Assembly (NCBI GenBank): GCA_946411735.1
Contig: CAMKFB010000006.1
Location: forward strand, 1-61,158
Reading direction: 5' to 3'
Source of the DNA: an uncultured Selenomonadales bacterium
Lineage (GTDB): Bacteria > Bacillota > Negativicutes > Selenomonadales > Selenomonadaceae
Length of the DNA: 61,158 nt
In this document: one piece after another, positions 51,563 through 58,817 of the stretch
How the letters are laid out: every line of letters starts with the position of its first letter
Numbering within the stretch: the stretch's first letter is position 1
Translations under genes and position numbers: made by a program
The notes under the pieces: generated by a model
What the model was told of the DNA's origin: nothing
The model's database searches: none
Seen by the model: only the letters and a program-made list of their open reading frames with translations

Positions 51563-52359
51563 CGACGATAACTTTGAATAACGGCGTCGAAATGCCGCTG
51601 ATCGGCTTCGGCACTTGGAACGTCAGAGGGACTTCGGGCGAGCGCACGATCCTGACCGCGATCGAGGTCGGCTATCGGCTGATCGACTCCGCGAAAATGT
51701 ACGGCAATGAAGAAATTGTCGGCAGCGCGATTAAAAAATCCGGCGTCGATCGGAAGGAATTTTTCATCACGACAAAGCTCGACGGCTCCTACACAAGCTA
51801 TTCAAAGGCGGCGCGCGGCATTGACGAGTCGCTCCGTCGCATGCAGACCGATTATATTGATCTGATGCTGATCCACGAGCCGTATCGTCAATCGCCGGAG
51901 ATGTGGCGCGCGATGGTCGAGGCTTATCGCAATCAAAAGCTCCGCGCGATCGGCGTGTCGAATTTCGATCGCTCCTTCTACGAAAAATTCATCGCCGAGT
52001 GTGATGTGATCCCCGCCGTCAATCAATACGAGGCGCATGTATTCTATTGCCCGCTCGAGCTCAAAAAATTTTTCGAGTCGTACGGGACGATTTTTCAAGC
52101 GTGGTCGCCGCTGACGGAGGGGCGGCGCGATATCGTCAACAATCCGGCGCTCCGCTCGATCGGTCAAAAGCACAATAAGACGGCAGCGCAAGTCGCGCTC
52201 CGATATTTGACACAGCAGGGGATTCCAATCGCTCCCAAATCCGCGCGGCGCGAGCGAATGATTGAAAATCTGTCGATCGAGGACTTCACGCTCGACGACG
52301 ACGATCTGTCGGCGATCCGTCGGCTCGACGAACATCGATCTCTTTTCGGGTGGTACTAA
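51559..52359 (+). CDS. Aldo/keto reductase (AKR5-like)
   Basis: A 266-residue NADPH-dependent TIM-barrel reductase. The catalytic tetrad is visible: Asp and Tyr in LIDSAKMYGNEE, Lys in FITTKL, His in LMLIHEPY; IGVSNFD and PIAPKSARRERM contact the cofactor. It belongs near 2,5-diketo-gluconate or methylglyoxal reductases; the physiological substrate is unknown. The ATG overlaps the hydrolase stop (ATGA). Confidence 0.92.
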   Translation: MTTITLNNGVEMPLIGFGTWNVRGTSGERTILTAIEVGYRLIDSAKMYGNEEIVGSAIKKSGVDRKEFFITTKLDGSYTSYSKAARGIDESLRRMQTDYIDLMLIHEPYRQSPEMWRAMVEAYRNQKLRAIGVSNFDRSFYEKFIAECDVIPAVNQYEAHVFYCPLELKKFFESYGTIFQAWSPLTEGRRDIVNNPALRSIGQKHNKTAAQVALRYLTQQGIPIAPKSARRERMIENLSIEDFTLDDDDLSAIRRLDEHRSLFGWY

Positions 52360-52362
52360 TAA

Positions 52363-52953
52363 ATGGACATTGAACTGCCGCATTTTTATATCGGCGACTC
52401 CCTTGGCGGTCAGCAGGCTTGGTGCCGCGAATTTTGGATGCGCGAGGGTGGTTGCGCGGCGATCACCGCCTGCGACTGCTCAATTTATTTCGAGCTGTAC
52501 AAAAATCGGCGCGGCTTGTGCCCGTTCGACGTCAAAAATTTTTCGCGCGAGGATTACCTTCGCTTCGCCGAGATCATGAAACCGTACCTTCGACCGCGTT
52601 GGACGGGGATCGACCGACTCGACATCTACATTGAGGGCTTCGGAAAATTTTTGAGCGAGCGCGGCGAGTCGTCGATCGAATTGCTGCCCTTCGACGGCGA
52701 GCGGAGCTTGGAATCCGCGCGGATCGCGATCCAAAACCAATTGAATGACGGCTGGTTGATCCCGTGCTTGACGCTCCACCATCAGAGCCCGCGCTTGCGA
52801 GATTACGTTTGGCATTGGTATTTGCTCAACGGCTTCGACGGCGCGCGCGTTCGACTGGTGAGCTACGGCGTCGGGCGTTGGTTCGATCTCGACGAGTGGT
52901 GGTCGACGGGTTTCGAGCGCAAAGGAGGATTAATCCTTTTTCGGTCGAATTGA
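52363..52953 (+). CDS. Uncharacterised protein with possible cysteine-peptidase-like fold
   Basis: A 196-residue protein of a type I have seen as hypothetical in Firmicutes. GDSLGGQQAWCREFWMREGG then CAAITACDCSIYFELYKNRR, LRPRWTGIDRLDIYIEGFG and VWHWYLLNGFDGARVRLVSYG are its conserved-looking blocks. An early GGCAAITA Cys and a late W-H-W could form a C39/papain-like dyad, but this is only a pattern similarity. It starts three bases after the reductase stop and is probably in the same operon. No signal peptide. Confidence 0.7.
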   Translation: MDIELPHFYIGDSLGGQQAWCREFWMREGGCAAITACDCSIYFELYKNRRGLCPFDVKNFSREDYLRFAEIMKPYLRPRWTGIDRLDIYIEGFGKFLSERGESSIELLPFDGERSLESARIAIQNQLNDGWLIPCLTLHHQSPRLRDYVWHWYLLNGFDGARVRLVSYGVGRWFDLDEWWSTGFERKGGLILFRSN

Positions 52954-52985
52954 TCACAATCGGAAGTATTGAGGAGGAATTATTC

Positions 52986-53468
52986 ATGAGTAAAAAATTG
53001 GTGGCGTTCTTTTCGGCAAGCGGCTCGACGCGTAAGCTGTCGCAAACGATGGCGGAGGCGATCGGCGCCGACCTCTACGAGATCAAGCCGGCAGTCAAAT
53101 ACACCGGTCCCGATCTCAATTGGAACAATCAAAAGGCGCGCTCGACCGTCGAGATGCAGGATCCGACGTCGCGTCCCGAGCTTGCCGATCGAGCCGCCGA
53201 CATTGCCGGGCATGACGTGATTTACATCGGCTTCCCGATTTGGTGGTACGTGGCACCGCACATCATCAATTCTTTCCTCGAGGCGTATGACTTCGGCGGC
53301 AAGACGATTGTGCTGTTCGCGACCAGCGGCGGCTCGGGCTTCGGCAATACCTTGGCTGAGCTCAAGCCGAGCGCGCCGAATGTCGACAAATGGATCGTCG
53401 GTCAAGTTTTCAGGACGCGGACGACGGCGGACGAACTCAAACGTTGGGACGAAGGGCTCAACATCTGA
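52986..53468 (+). CDS. Flavodoxin family protein
   Basis: A 160-residue FMN protein. FFSASGSTRKLSQTMAEAIG is the phosphate-binding loop, IGFPIWWYVAPHIINSFLE packs on the flavin, and FATSGGSGFGNTL closes the site. The Trp-Trp-Tyr stretch is typical of the flavodoxin_4/YwqN-like group used as electron carriers or flavin reductases. GAGGAGGAA precedes the ATG at 52986. It follows the reductase operon closely and may share its promoter. Confidence 0.92.
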   Translation: MSKKLVAFFSASGSTRKLSQTMAEAIGADLYEIKPAVKYTGPDLNWNNQKARSTVEMQDPTSRPELADRAADIAGHDVIYIGFPIWWYVAPHIINSFLEAYDFGGKTIVLFATSGGSGFGNTLAELKPSAPNVDKWIVGQVFRTRTTADELKRWDEGLNI

Positions 53469-53499
53469 TTTTTTCTTGCAAAAGGAGTAGTGATTCAAA

Positions 53500-53838
53500 A
53501 TGATTCCGGTCTTGGTGGTAGGCGCGCTGGTTGGAGGATTCCTGGCGTATCAAAACTGGGAGGAAATGGTCAAGTGGCTGCAGGAGTTCCTGCCGAAGAT
53601 CAACGAAGCGCTCGAGGGCGTGGTAAAGTATTCGGCGAAGCTGTTCTCAAGCGTGGAGGGCGGCGTGCTGCGGCTGGTGCACAAGCTGTACTATCGCGAG
53701 AACGGCAAGTGGATCGAGAAGACGACGACGCGCGAAATCGACGAGTCGCAGGTGCCGGAGTGGGCGAAGGCTGATCTCGGCGCGGAGGAAACCGACGTGA
53801 CGGAGCGCTATCAGAAAGAACTCGAGCTGAAGGTGTAA
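53500..53838 (+). CDS. Small membrane-anchored protein of unknown function
   Basis: A 112-residue protein with an N-terminal hydrophobic helix (MIPVLVVGALVGGFLAYQN) and a charged, amphipathic remainder (WLQEFLPKINEALEGVVKYS; YYRENGKWIEKTTTREIDES). AAAGGAG precedes the ATG at 53500. It is followed 17 bases later by another unknown gene containing a similar GKWYKSAGT-type segment, so the two may be related parts of one complex. No family recognised. Confidence 0.7.
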   Translation: MIPVLVVGALVGGFLAYQNWEEMVKWLQEFLPKINEALEGVVKYSAKLFSSVEGGVLRLVHKLYYRENGKWIEKTTTREIDESQVPEWAKADLGAEETDVTERYQKELELKV

Positions 53839-53855
53839 GAAGGGGGGCAACGGCA

Positions 53856-54383
53856 ATGGCATTCGACAACGAGACGTCCGGCTTGGCGGTGAGCGCGGCG
53901 CGTGCGAGCAAAAATTTGATGAGCACGGCGCTGGAGACAGCGAAGGCGAGCAAAAATATCGTCGGGACGGCGGTGGAGGCGGCGAAGGATTTCTTCCATG
54001 AGCTGATCTATCCGAACATGACGATCGAGAAGATCGCGGAGGTGGCGGCGCCGCGCCTCGATGATGTGATCGAGCAGAACGAGGAGAAGGGGCTCAAGTA
54101 CTCGGCGGGCAAATTCAAAGTCGAGTACGCCGACGAGGAGCATTTTACGATGGCGTTCGAGATGTATTTCAAGGACGCGGAGGGCAAATGGTACAAATCG
54201 GCGGGGACGAGCGATCCGCGCGAGGCGGAGCTGCTCGATGTCGGCTCGTGGAAGACGCTGCAGGCGTTGAAGGCGGTCGAATTTCCGATCAACGCTCCGA
54301 CCAAGGAAGCCGATGTCGCAGGCGACGATACAACCGTCGCCGAGGATCAAAAAAATATTTTGATTGAAGGAAAAACACTTTGA
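53856..54383 (+). CDS. Protein of unknown function, paired with the preceding gene
   Basis: A 175-residue soluble protein. The N-terminal 50 residues are an amphipathic Ala/Ser-rich helix with an internal repeat (SAARASKNLMSTALETAKAS then KNIVGTAVEAAKDFF); the rest is mixed alpha/beta with FKVEYADEEHFTMAFEMYFK. AAGGGGGG precedes the ATG at 53856. The EGKWYKSAGTSDPREAE segment parallels NGKWIEKTTTREIDESQ of the upstream protein, suggesting shared ancestry of a small domain. Function unknown. Confidence 0.7.
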   Translation: MAFDNETSGLAVSAARASKNLMSTALETAKASKNIVGTAVEAAKDFFHELIYPNMTIEKIAEVAAPRLDDVIEQNEEKGLKYSAGKFKVEYADEEHFTMAFEMYFKDAEGKWYKSAGTSDPREAELLDVGSWKTLQALKAVEFPINAPTKEADVAGDDTTVAEDQKNILIEGKTL

Positions 54384-54418
54384 GCGTCGAAATATAGCAC
54401 TCATAAGGAGGGAAGGGC

Positions 54419-54766
54419 ATGTCGGATTGCATTTTCTGTAAGATCGCCGATCACTCGATCGGTTCGGATGTGGTTTTCGAGGATGAAACCGTGATCGCGT
54501 TCCGCGATCTCAATCCTCAGGCGCCGACGCACGTGCTCGTCATTCCGAAGGCGCATTTCGACAACCTCACCAAGCTCGGCGATGCCGATAAGGAAGTCGC
54601 CGCGCACATCTTTGTCGATGTGATACCCGCGCTCGCAAAGCAGCTCGGCATCGATCAAGCGGGCTTTCGAGTGGTGATCAACACCGGCAAGCAGGGCGGT
54701 CAGACCGTCGATCATCTGCACGTTCATCTTCTGGGCGGTCGAGACATGACGTGGCCGCCGGGCTGA
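54419..54766 (+). CDS. HIT family nucleotide hydrolase (HinT-like)
   Basis: A 115-residue histidine-triad protein. SDCIFCKIADHSIGSDVVFE at the start, PTHVLVIPKAHFDNL and the triad HLHVHLLGGRDM at the end match HinT, which hydrolyses AMP-linked phosphoramidates. GGAGGGAAGG precedes the ATG at 54419. It commonly lies next to rpsU, as here. Confidence 0.95.
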   Translation: MSDCIFCKIADHSIGSDVVFEDETVIAFRDLNPQAPTHVLVIPKAHFDNLTKLGDADKEVAAHIFVDVIPALAKQLGIDQAGFRVVINTGKQGGQTVDHLHVHLLGGRDMTWPPG

Positions 54767-54800
54767 ATCAATCGAGCACCGACAATCGATAACAACGGCG

Positions 54801-54828
54801 TTGACATTTGTCGGCGTCATGCTATAAT
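54801..54828 (+). promoter_or_regulatory. Consensus sigma-70 promoter of rpsU
   Basis: Perfect TTGACA (54801-54806) and perfect TATAAT (54823-54828) with a 16-base spacer, 35 bases before rpsU. This is the strongest promoter in the window, fitting a ribosomal-protein gene. Confidence 0.85.
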
Positions 54829-54862
54829 CACTGGCAGTTTTTAGCGGAGGGAGGGATAAGAC

Positions 54863-55042
54863 ATGGCTAACGAAGTGAAAGTCGGAAAAAATGAGTCCAT
54901 CGACAGTGCTCTCCGCCGCTTTAAGCGTACCTGTCAAAAGGCAGGCACACTCGCTGAAGTACGCAAACGCGAACATTACGAGAAACCCAGCGTCCGCCGC
55001 AAGAAAAAATCTGAGGCGGCTCGCAAACGTAAGTTCCGTTGA
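54863..55042 (+). CDS. rpsU: 30S ribosomal protein S21
   Basis: A 59-residue basic protein: [20 protein letters not shown], then a [20 protein letters not shown] block and a Lys/Arg-rich end ([13 protein letters not shown]), the classic S21 pattern. It binds the 30S platform near the anti-Shine-Dalgarno region. GGAGGGAGGG precedes the ATG at 54863. It is monocistronic between a consensus promoter and a strong terminator. Confidence 0.97.
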   Translation: MANEVKVGKNESIDSALRRFKRTCQKAGTLAEVRKREHYEKPSVRRKKKSEAARKRKFR

Positions 55043-55066
55043 TCCGCCAACGCATGTAAAAATCAT

Positions 55067-55102
55067 GCCGCTGTCTTTCGTTGCGATTGACAGCGGCTTT
55101 TT
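55067..55102 (+). terminator. Terminator of rpsU
   Basis: GCCGCTGTC (55067-55075) pairs with GACAGCGGC (55089-55097), a 9-bp stem, followed by five T. Confidence 0.9.
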
Positions 55103-55248
55103 CGTGATTATCTGCAAAACGGCTTGATTTTTTGACAATCAATCAGTACAATCGTTATTTAGAATGTCAATTCAAATGACGATAACCATTTTTGTGAGAG
55201 TTCTCGACGGCAATAAAAATTTTATCGGAAGGGAGAACGATATGCGCA

Positions 55249-57438
55249 ATGCCAAAAAAGATTGATGATCCGTATTTGAAGATGCAAGCGCGCGAAGAAG
55301 TCGCGTCGGACTACAGCACAGGCATAGAAAATCGAACGGCGATAATATCGCTCGTCAAGATATTGCAGCATTACGGCGTAAAAAACGTGCAAAAGATTTT
55401 AAAGAAGCACGAGAAAGTTTTCGATCGCGATCTCGAGTGGCAAGAGCTGAGAGGTATCGCGAAAAAATATCGAATCAAGGGCGCGATGATCCGCCCGACG
55501 GTCGATGAGCTTAGAGAGGTCGAATATCCCGCGATCGCCAAGATGAATGACGGAGCGTTCGTCACGATCGGCTCCGCCAATGACGAGGTCGTATTGATGC
55601 TCGACCCGCGTCAAAAGAAGCCGACTGCCATGTCGGTCAAGCAGTTCGTCGAGTCGTGGTCGAACGAGATGATGACCTTCACGCCGTCGATGAGCTGGGA
55701 TTTCATAAAGAAGAAGTACAACCTCGACTTCTTCTTCATGGTTTTCAAGCGCTACAAAAAATCGCTGTTTGAAGTCCTCACCGGCACATTTTTCCTGCAG
55801 CTGATGGGGATCGGAATGCCGCTCATCACGCAGGTCATCATCGACAAAGTCATCGGCAACCAAGGCATGTCGACGCTGATGGTGCTCGGCTGGAGCATGT
55901 GCGTTTTCTTCTTAATGCAGGGGTTGCTCAATCTGATGAAGACGTACCTGCTGAACCATGTCGTCAACAAGCTCGACGCAATCCTTGGCACGAGAATGTT
56001 CCGACACTTGATAGCGCTGCCGGTTCCGTATTACGAGCGAAGGCGCGTGGGCGATACAATCTTGCGTGTTCGAGCGCTGACAATGATCCGAAGGTTCCTG
56101 ACGGACATGGGCATCAGCGTCTTTTTGGACGTGTTGTTTTCATTCGTCGGCATCGCATTTATGCTGTGGTACTCGGTGCCGCTGACGTTGATCTCGTTGC
56201 TGATTGTTCCACTCTACGTCCTTCAAAACATCTGGGTTTATCCGCTCGTCATGGCAAAGGCTTCCGCAATTTGGCAAACCCTTGCGGTGAACAACTCATT
56301 CCTGATCGAGTCGATCAATAACGTCGAGACAGTCAAAGCGCTCGCGGTCGAACCGCAGTTCAATCATAAGTGGGAAAATCTCGTCGCGCGCAACATTCGA
56401 GCGAATTTCGAGAAGACAAAGCTCACCCTCTTGCTCAACGCGTTCAACAGTTGCGTGCAGGGCTTGCTTTCGATGGCGATCCTGTGGTTTGGCGGGCATA
56501 TGGTTATGGACGGGCAATTCACGCTCGGACAATTGATCGCCTTCCAAATGATTTCACGTCAAGCGCTCACTCCATTGACGACGCTGCTGACGATGTGGCC
56601 GCGCGTTATCATGGCGGGCATGGCGCTCGAGCGTATCGGTGACATTCTCAACGCCGGCGCCGAGCCGATCGCGAAGGAACTCGGAGTGCGCGGACCGGCG
56701 CGCGTCGACGGCGCGATCACCATGACGGATGTTTCTTTCCGATATCGCATCGATCTGCCGCTGGTTTTGAAGGGGATCAATTTAGAGGTCGGTCCCGGCG
56801 AAAAGGTAGGCATTGTCGGGCGCTCGGGCTCCGGCAAGTCGACGCTCACCAACCTTGTGCAGCATCTTTACGCGCCCGAGACCGGCGATGTGGTGATCGG
56901 CGGAGTTAAGACGCGCGACGCCAACCTTGCTTGGTTGCGCGAACAGATCGGCGTCGTTCGACAGGAAAATTATCTGTTCAATGCCAGCGTTCGTGACAAT
57001 ATCGCAATCAGCAAACCGACGGCGACGATGGACGAGATTATCCGCGCGGCGCGACTTGCCGGAGCGCACGACTTCATTCTCGAGCTCAAAGAAGGTTACG
57101 ATACGAATGTCGGCGAGCGCGGCGACGCGCTTTCCGGCGGTCAACGTCAACGGATTGCGATCGCTCGAGCGCTTCTTGAAAACCCGCCGATCTTGATCTT
57201 CGACGAGGCTACTTCCGCTCTCGATTACGAATCCGAACGCATCATCCTCAATAATATGGAGGCGATCGGCGCGCGCCGCACGATGTTGATCATCGCCCAC
57301 CGCTTGAGCGCGGTTCGCAAGTGCAATAAGATAATCGTGATAGACAAGGGCGAGATCGTCGAGCAGGGCACGCACGATGAACTGTTGAAGCGCGACGGCA
57401 TGTACCGCTATCTTTACAATCAACAAGAGGGAAAGTGA
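55249..57438 (+). CDS. Type I secretion ABC transporter with inactive C39-like domain (first)
   Basis: A 729-residue HlyB/LapB-type exporter: N-terminal C39-like domain (about 15-135), six-helix membrane domain (about 160-440) and ATPase (Walker A GRSGSGKS, signature LSGGQ, Walker B ILIFDEA, H-loop IAHRLS). In the C39-like domain Thr (TAIISLVKILQHYG) aligns with the catalytic Cys and Ala (GAFVTIG) with the His, so it cannot cleave a leader; like HlyB it would dock an uncleaved C-terminal signal. The ATG at 55249 is 14 bases from GGGAG; an ATG at 55242 with ideal spacing opens only a 7-codon frame. It is first of ABC-MFP-ABC. Substrate not in window. Confidence 0.93.
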   Translation: MPKKIDDPYLKMQAREEVASDYSTGIENRTAIISLVKILQHYGVKNVQKILKKHEKVFDRDLEWQELRGIAKKYRIKGAMIRPTVDELREVEYPAIAKMNDGAFVTIGSANDEVVLMLDPRQKKPTAMSVKQFVESWSNEMMTFTPSMSWDFIKKKYNLDFFFMVFKRYKKSLFEVLTGTFFLQLMGIGMPLITQVIIDKVIGNQGMSTLMVLGWSMCVFFLMQGLLNLMKTYLLNHVVNKLDAILGTRMFRHLIALPVPYYERRRVGDTILRVRALTMIRRFLTDMGISVFLDVLFSFVGIAFMLWYSVPLTLISLLIVPLYVLQNIWVYPLVMAKASAIWQTLAVNNSFLIESINNVETVKALAVEPQFNHKWENLVARNIRANFEKTKLTLLLNAFNSCVQGLLSMAILWFGGHMVMDGQFTLGQLIAFQMISRQALTPLTTLLTMWPRVIMAGMALERIGDILNAGAEPIAKELGVRGPARVDGAITMTDVSFRYRIDLPLVLKGINLEVGPGEKVGIVGRSGSGKSTLTNLVQHLYAPETGDVVIGGVKTRDANLAWLREQIGVVRQENYLFNASVRDNIAISKPTATMDEIIRAARLAGAHDFILELKEGYDTNVGERGDALSGGQRQRIAIARALLENPPILIFDEATSALDYESERIILNNMEAIGARRTMLIIAHRLSAVRKCNKIIVIDKGEIVEQGTHDELLKRDGMYRYLYNQQEGK

Positions 57439-57458
57439 AACGCTGAGGTGATAGATCG

Positions 57459-58814
57459 ATGAGAAAGTTTTGGAACTGGCTGATCCACGGCGACGAACGC
57501 GAGAAGGAGACGGAGTTCCTGCCGGCGATATTGGAGGTCACCGAAACGCCGCCTTCGCCGACGGGTCGAATCATAATGTGGTCGGTGCTGCTGCTTTTGG
57601 TGGTGGCGCTGGCGTGGGCGATCCTCGGAAAGATCAATGAGGTGGCGATTGCCGACGGCAAAGTCATCCCGATCGGTCAGATCAAAACCGTACAGGTCAA
57701 AAACAAGGGCATCGTTTCGGAAATTCGAGTGCAAGAGGGCGATTACGTCAACGAGGGAGATGTCCTCGTTGTGCTCGACCCGACGACCACCACCGCCGAT
57801 TACGACAGTCTCAAAAAGCGCGCGGCGTATTATCGGCTCGACATTCAGCGTTTGACGGCGGAGCTTACCGGTCAACCGTTCGTGCCGGCGAAGGATCCCG
57901 ATCTCGAGGCGCATGATCTTGCGGCGGAGTTGGCGCTCTATCAGAGTCGGACGAGCGATTATCAGACGCAACGTCAGTCGCGCGTCGATATCATTGCTCA
58001 GCGCAAGGCGCGCTTGGAGGCGGCGCAGACCACTTACGAAAAATACGCCGAAGGGCTGAGGATCGCACGCGATAAAGAGGCGCGCTTAACGCAGCTGATT
58101 GCGGAAAATGCGATCTCCGAATTTCAACTGCTCGAGCAGCAGAAGGAGACGATCGATTACGAGAAGAACGCGCAGGCGGAGCTCGATTCGATCAACAGCA
58201 TACACGCGGAGATCGCCGAGGCGGAGCAAAATCTTGCCAACATCGACGCGTCATATCGGAAGGACATTATGACTTCGCTGGTCGAGGCGAAGAAGGAGTA
58301 TTATTCGATTACCGAGTCGATCAAAAAGGCCGACGAGGACTTTCGGATGGCCACGATTTACGCGCCGACCAGCGGCAAGATTTATAACCTGGCGATTCAT
58401 ACCATCGGCGGCATCGTCACCGACGCGCAGCCGTTGATGCAGATTGTGCCGGATGATGTGCGGCTCGTGTTCGAGGTCTACGCCGAGAATAAGGACATCG
58501 GCTTTATCAAGCGCGGCATGGAGGCCGAGGTCAAGGTTTCGACGTTTAACTTTCAGAAGTTCGGCATGGTCAAGGCGGAGGTCGAGGAGATCAGTGCCGA
58601 CGCCGTCGATAACCCGAGCAATCCCGAGCAGCACGGCAAATTCAAACTGCTGTTGAATCCGATCAGCAATGATATCAACGTCTACGGCGAGACCGCTAAG
58701 CTCGTGGTCGGCTACGGCGTCTCGGCGGAGATCAAAATCAAAGAAAAGCGCATCATCGACTTCTTCCTCGATCCGTTCAGGAAGTACACTCACGAAGCCT
58801 TGAGGGAGCGGTGA
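57459..58814 (+). CDS. Type I secretion membrane-fusion protein (HlyD family)
   Basis: A 451-residue adaptor: short cytoplasmic N-terminus, membrane helix (IIMWSVLLLLVVALAWAIL, 38-56), lipoyl half-motif (VKNKGIVSEIRVQEGDYVNE), a long coiled-coil hairpin (about 115-310), second lipoyl half (MATIYAPTSGKIYNLAIHTI) and beta-barrel (VEVKVSTFNFQKFG-type) region. It bridges the ABC protein to an outer-membrane TolC-like channel, implying an outer membrane. The ATG at 57459 follows AGGTGA, 20 bases after the first ABC gene. Confidence 0.94.
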   Translation: MRKFWNWLIHGDEREKETEFLPAILEVTETPPSPTGRIIMWSVLLLLVVALAWAILGKINEVAIADGKVIPIGQIKTVQVKNKGIVSEIRVQEGDYVNEGDVLVVLDPTTTTADYDSLKKRAAYYRLDIQRLTAELTGQPFVPAKDPDLEAHDLAAELALYQSRTSDYQTQRQSRVDIIAQRKARLEAAQTTYEKYAEGLRIARDKEARLTQLIAENAISEFQLLEQQKETIDYEKNAQAELDSINSIHAEIAEAEQNLANIDASYRKDIMTSLVEAKKEYYSITESIKKADEDFRMATIYAPTSGKIYNLAIHTIGGIVTDAQPLMQIVPDDVRLVFEVYAENKDIGFIKRGMEAEVKVSTFNFQKFGMVKAEVEEISADAVDNPSNPEQHGKFKLLLNPISNDINVYGETAKLVVGYGVSAEIKIKEKRIIDFFLDPFRKYTHEALRER

Positions 58815-58817
58815 TTT

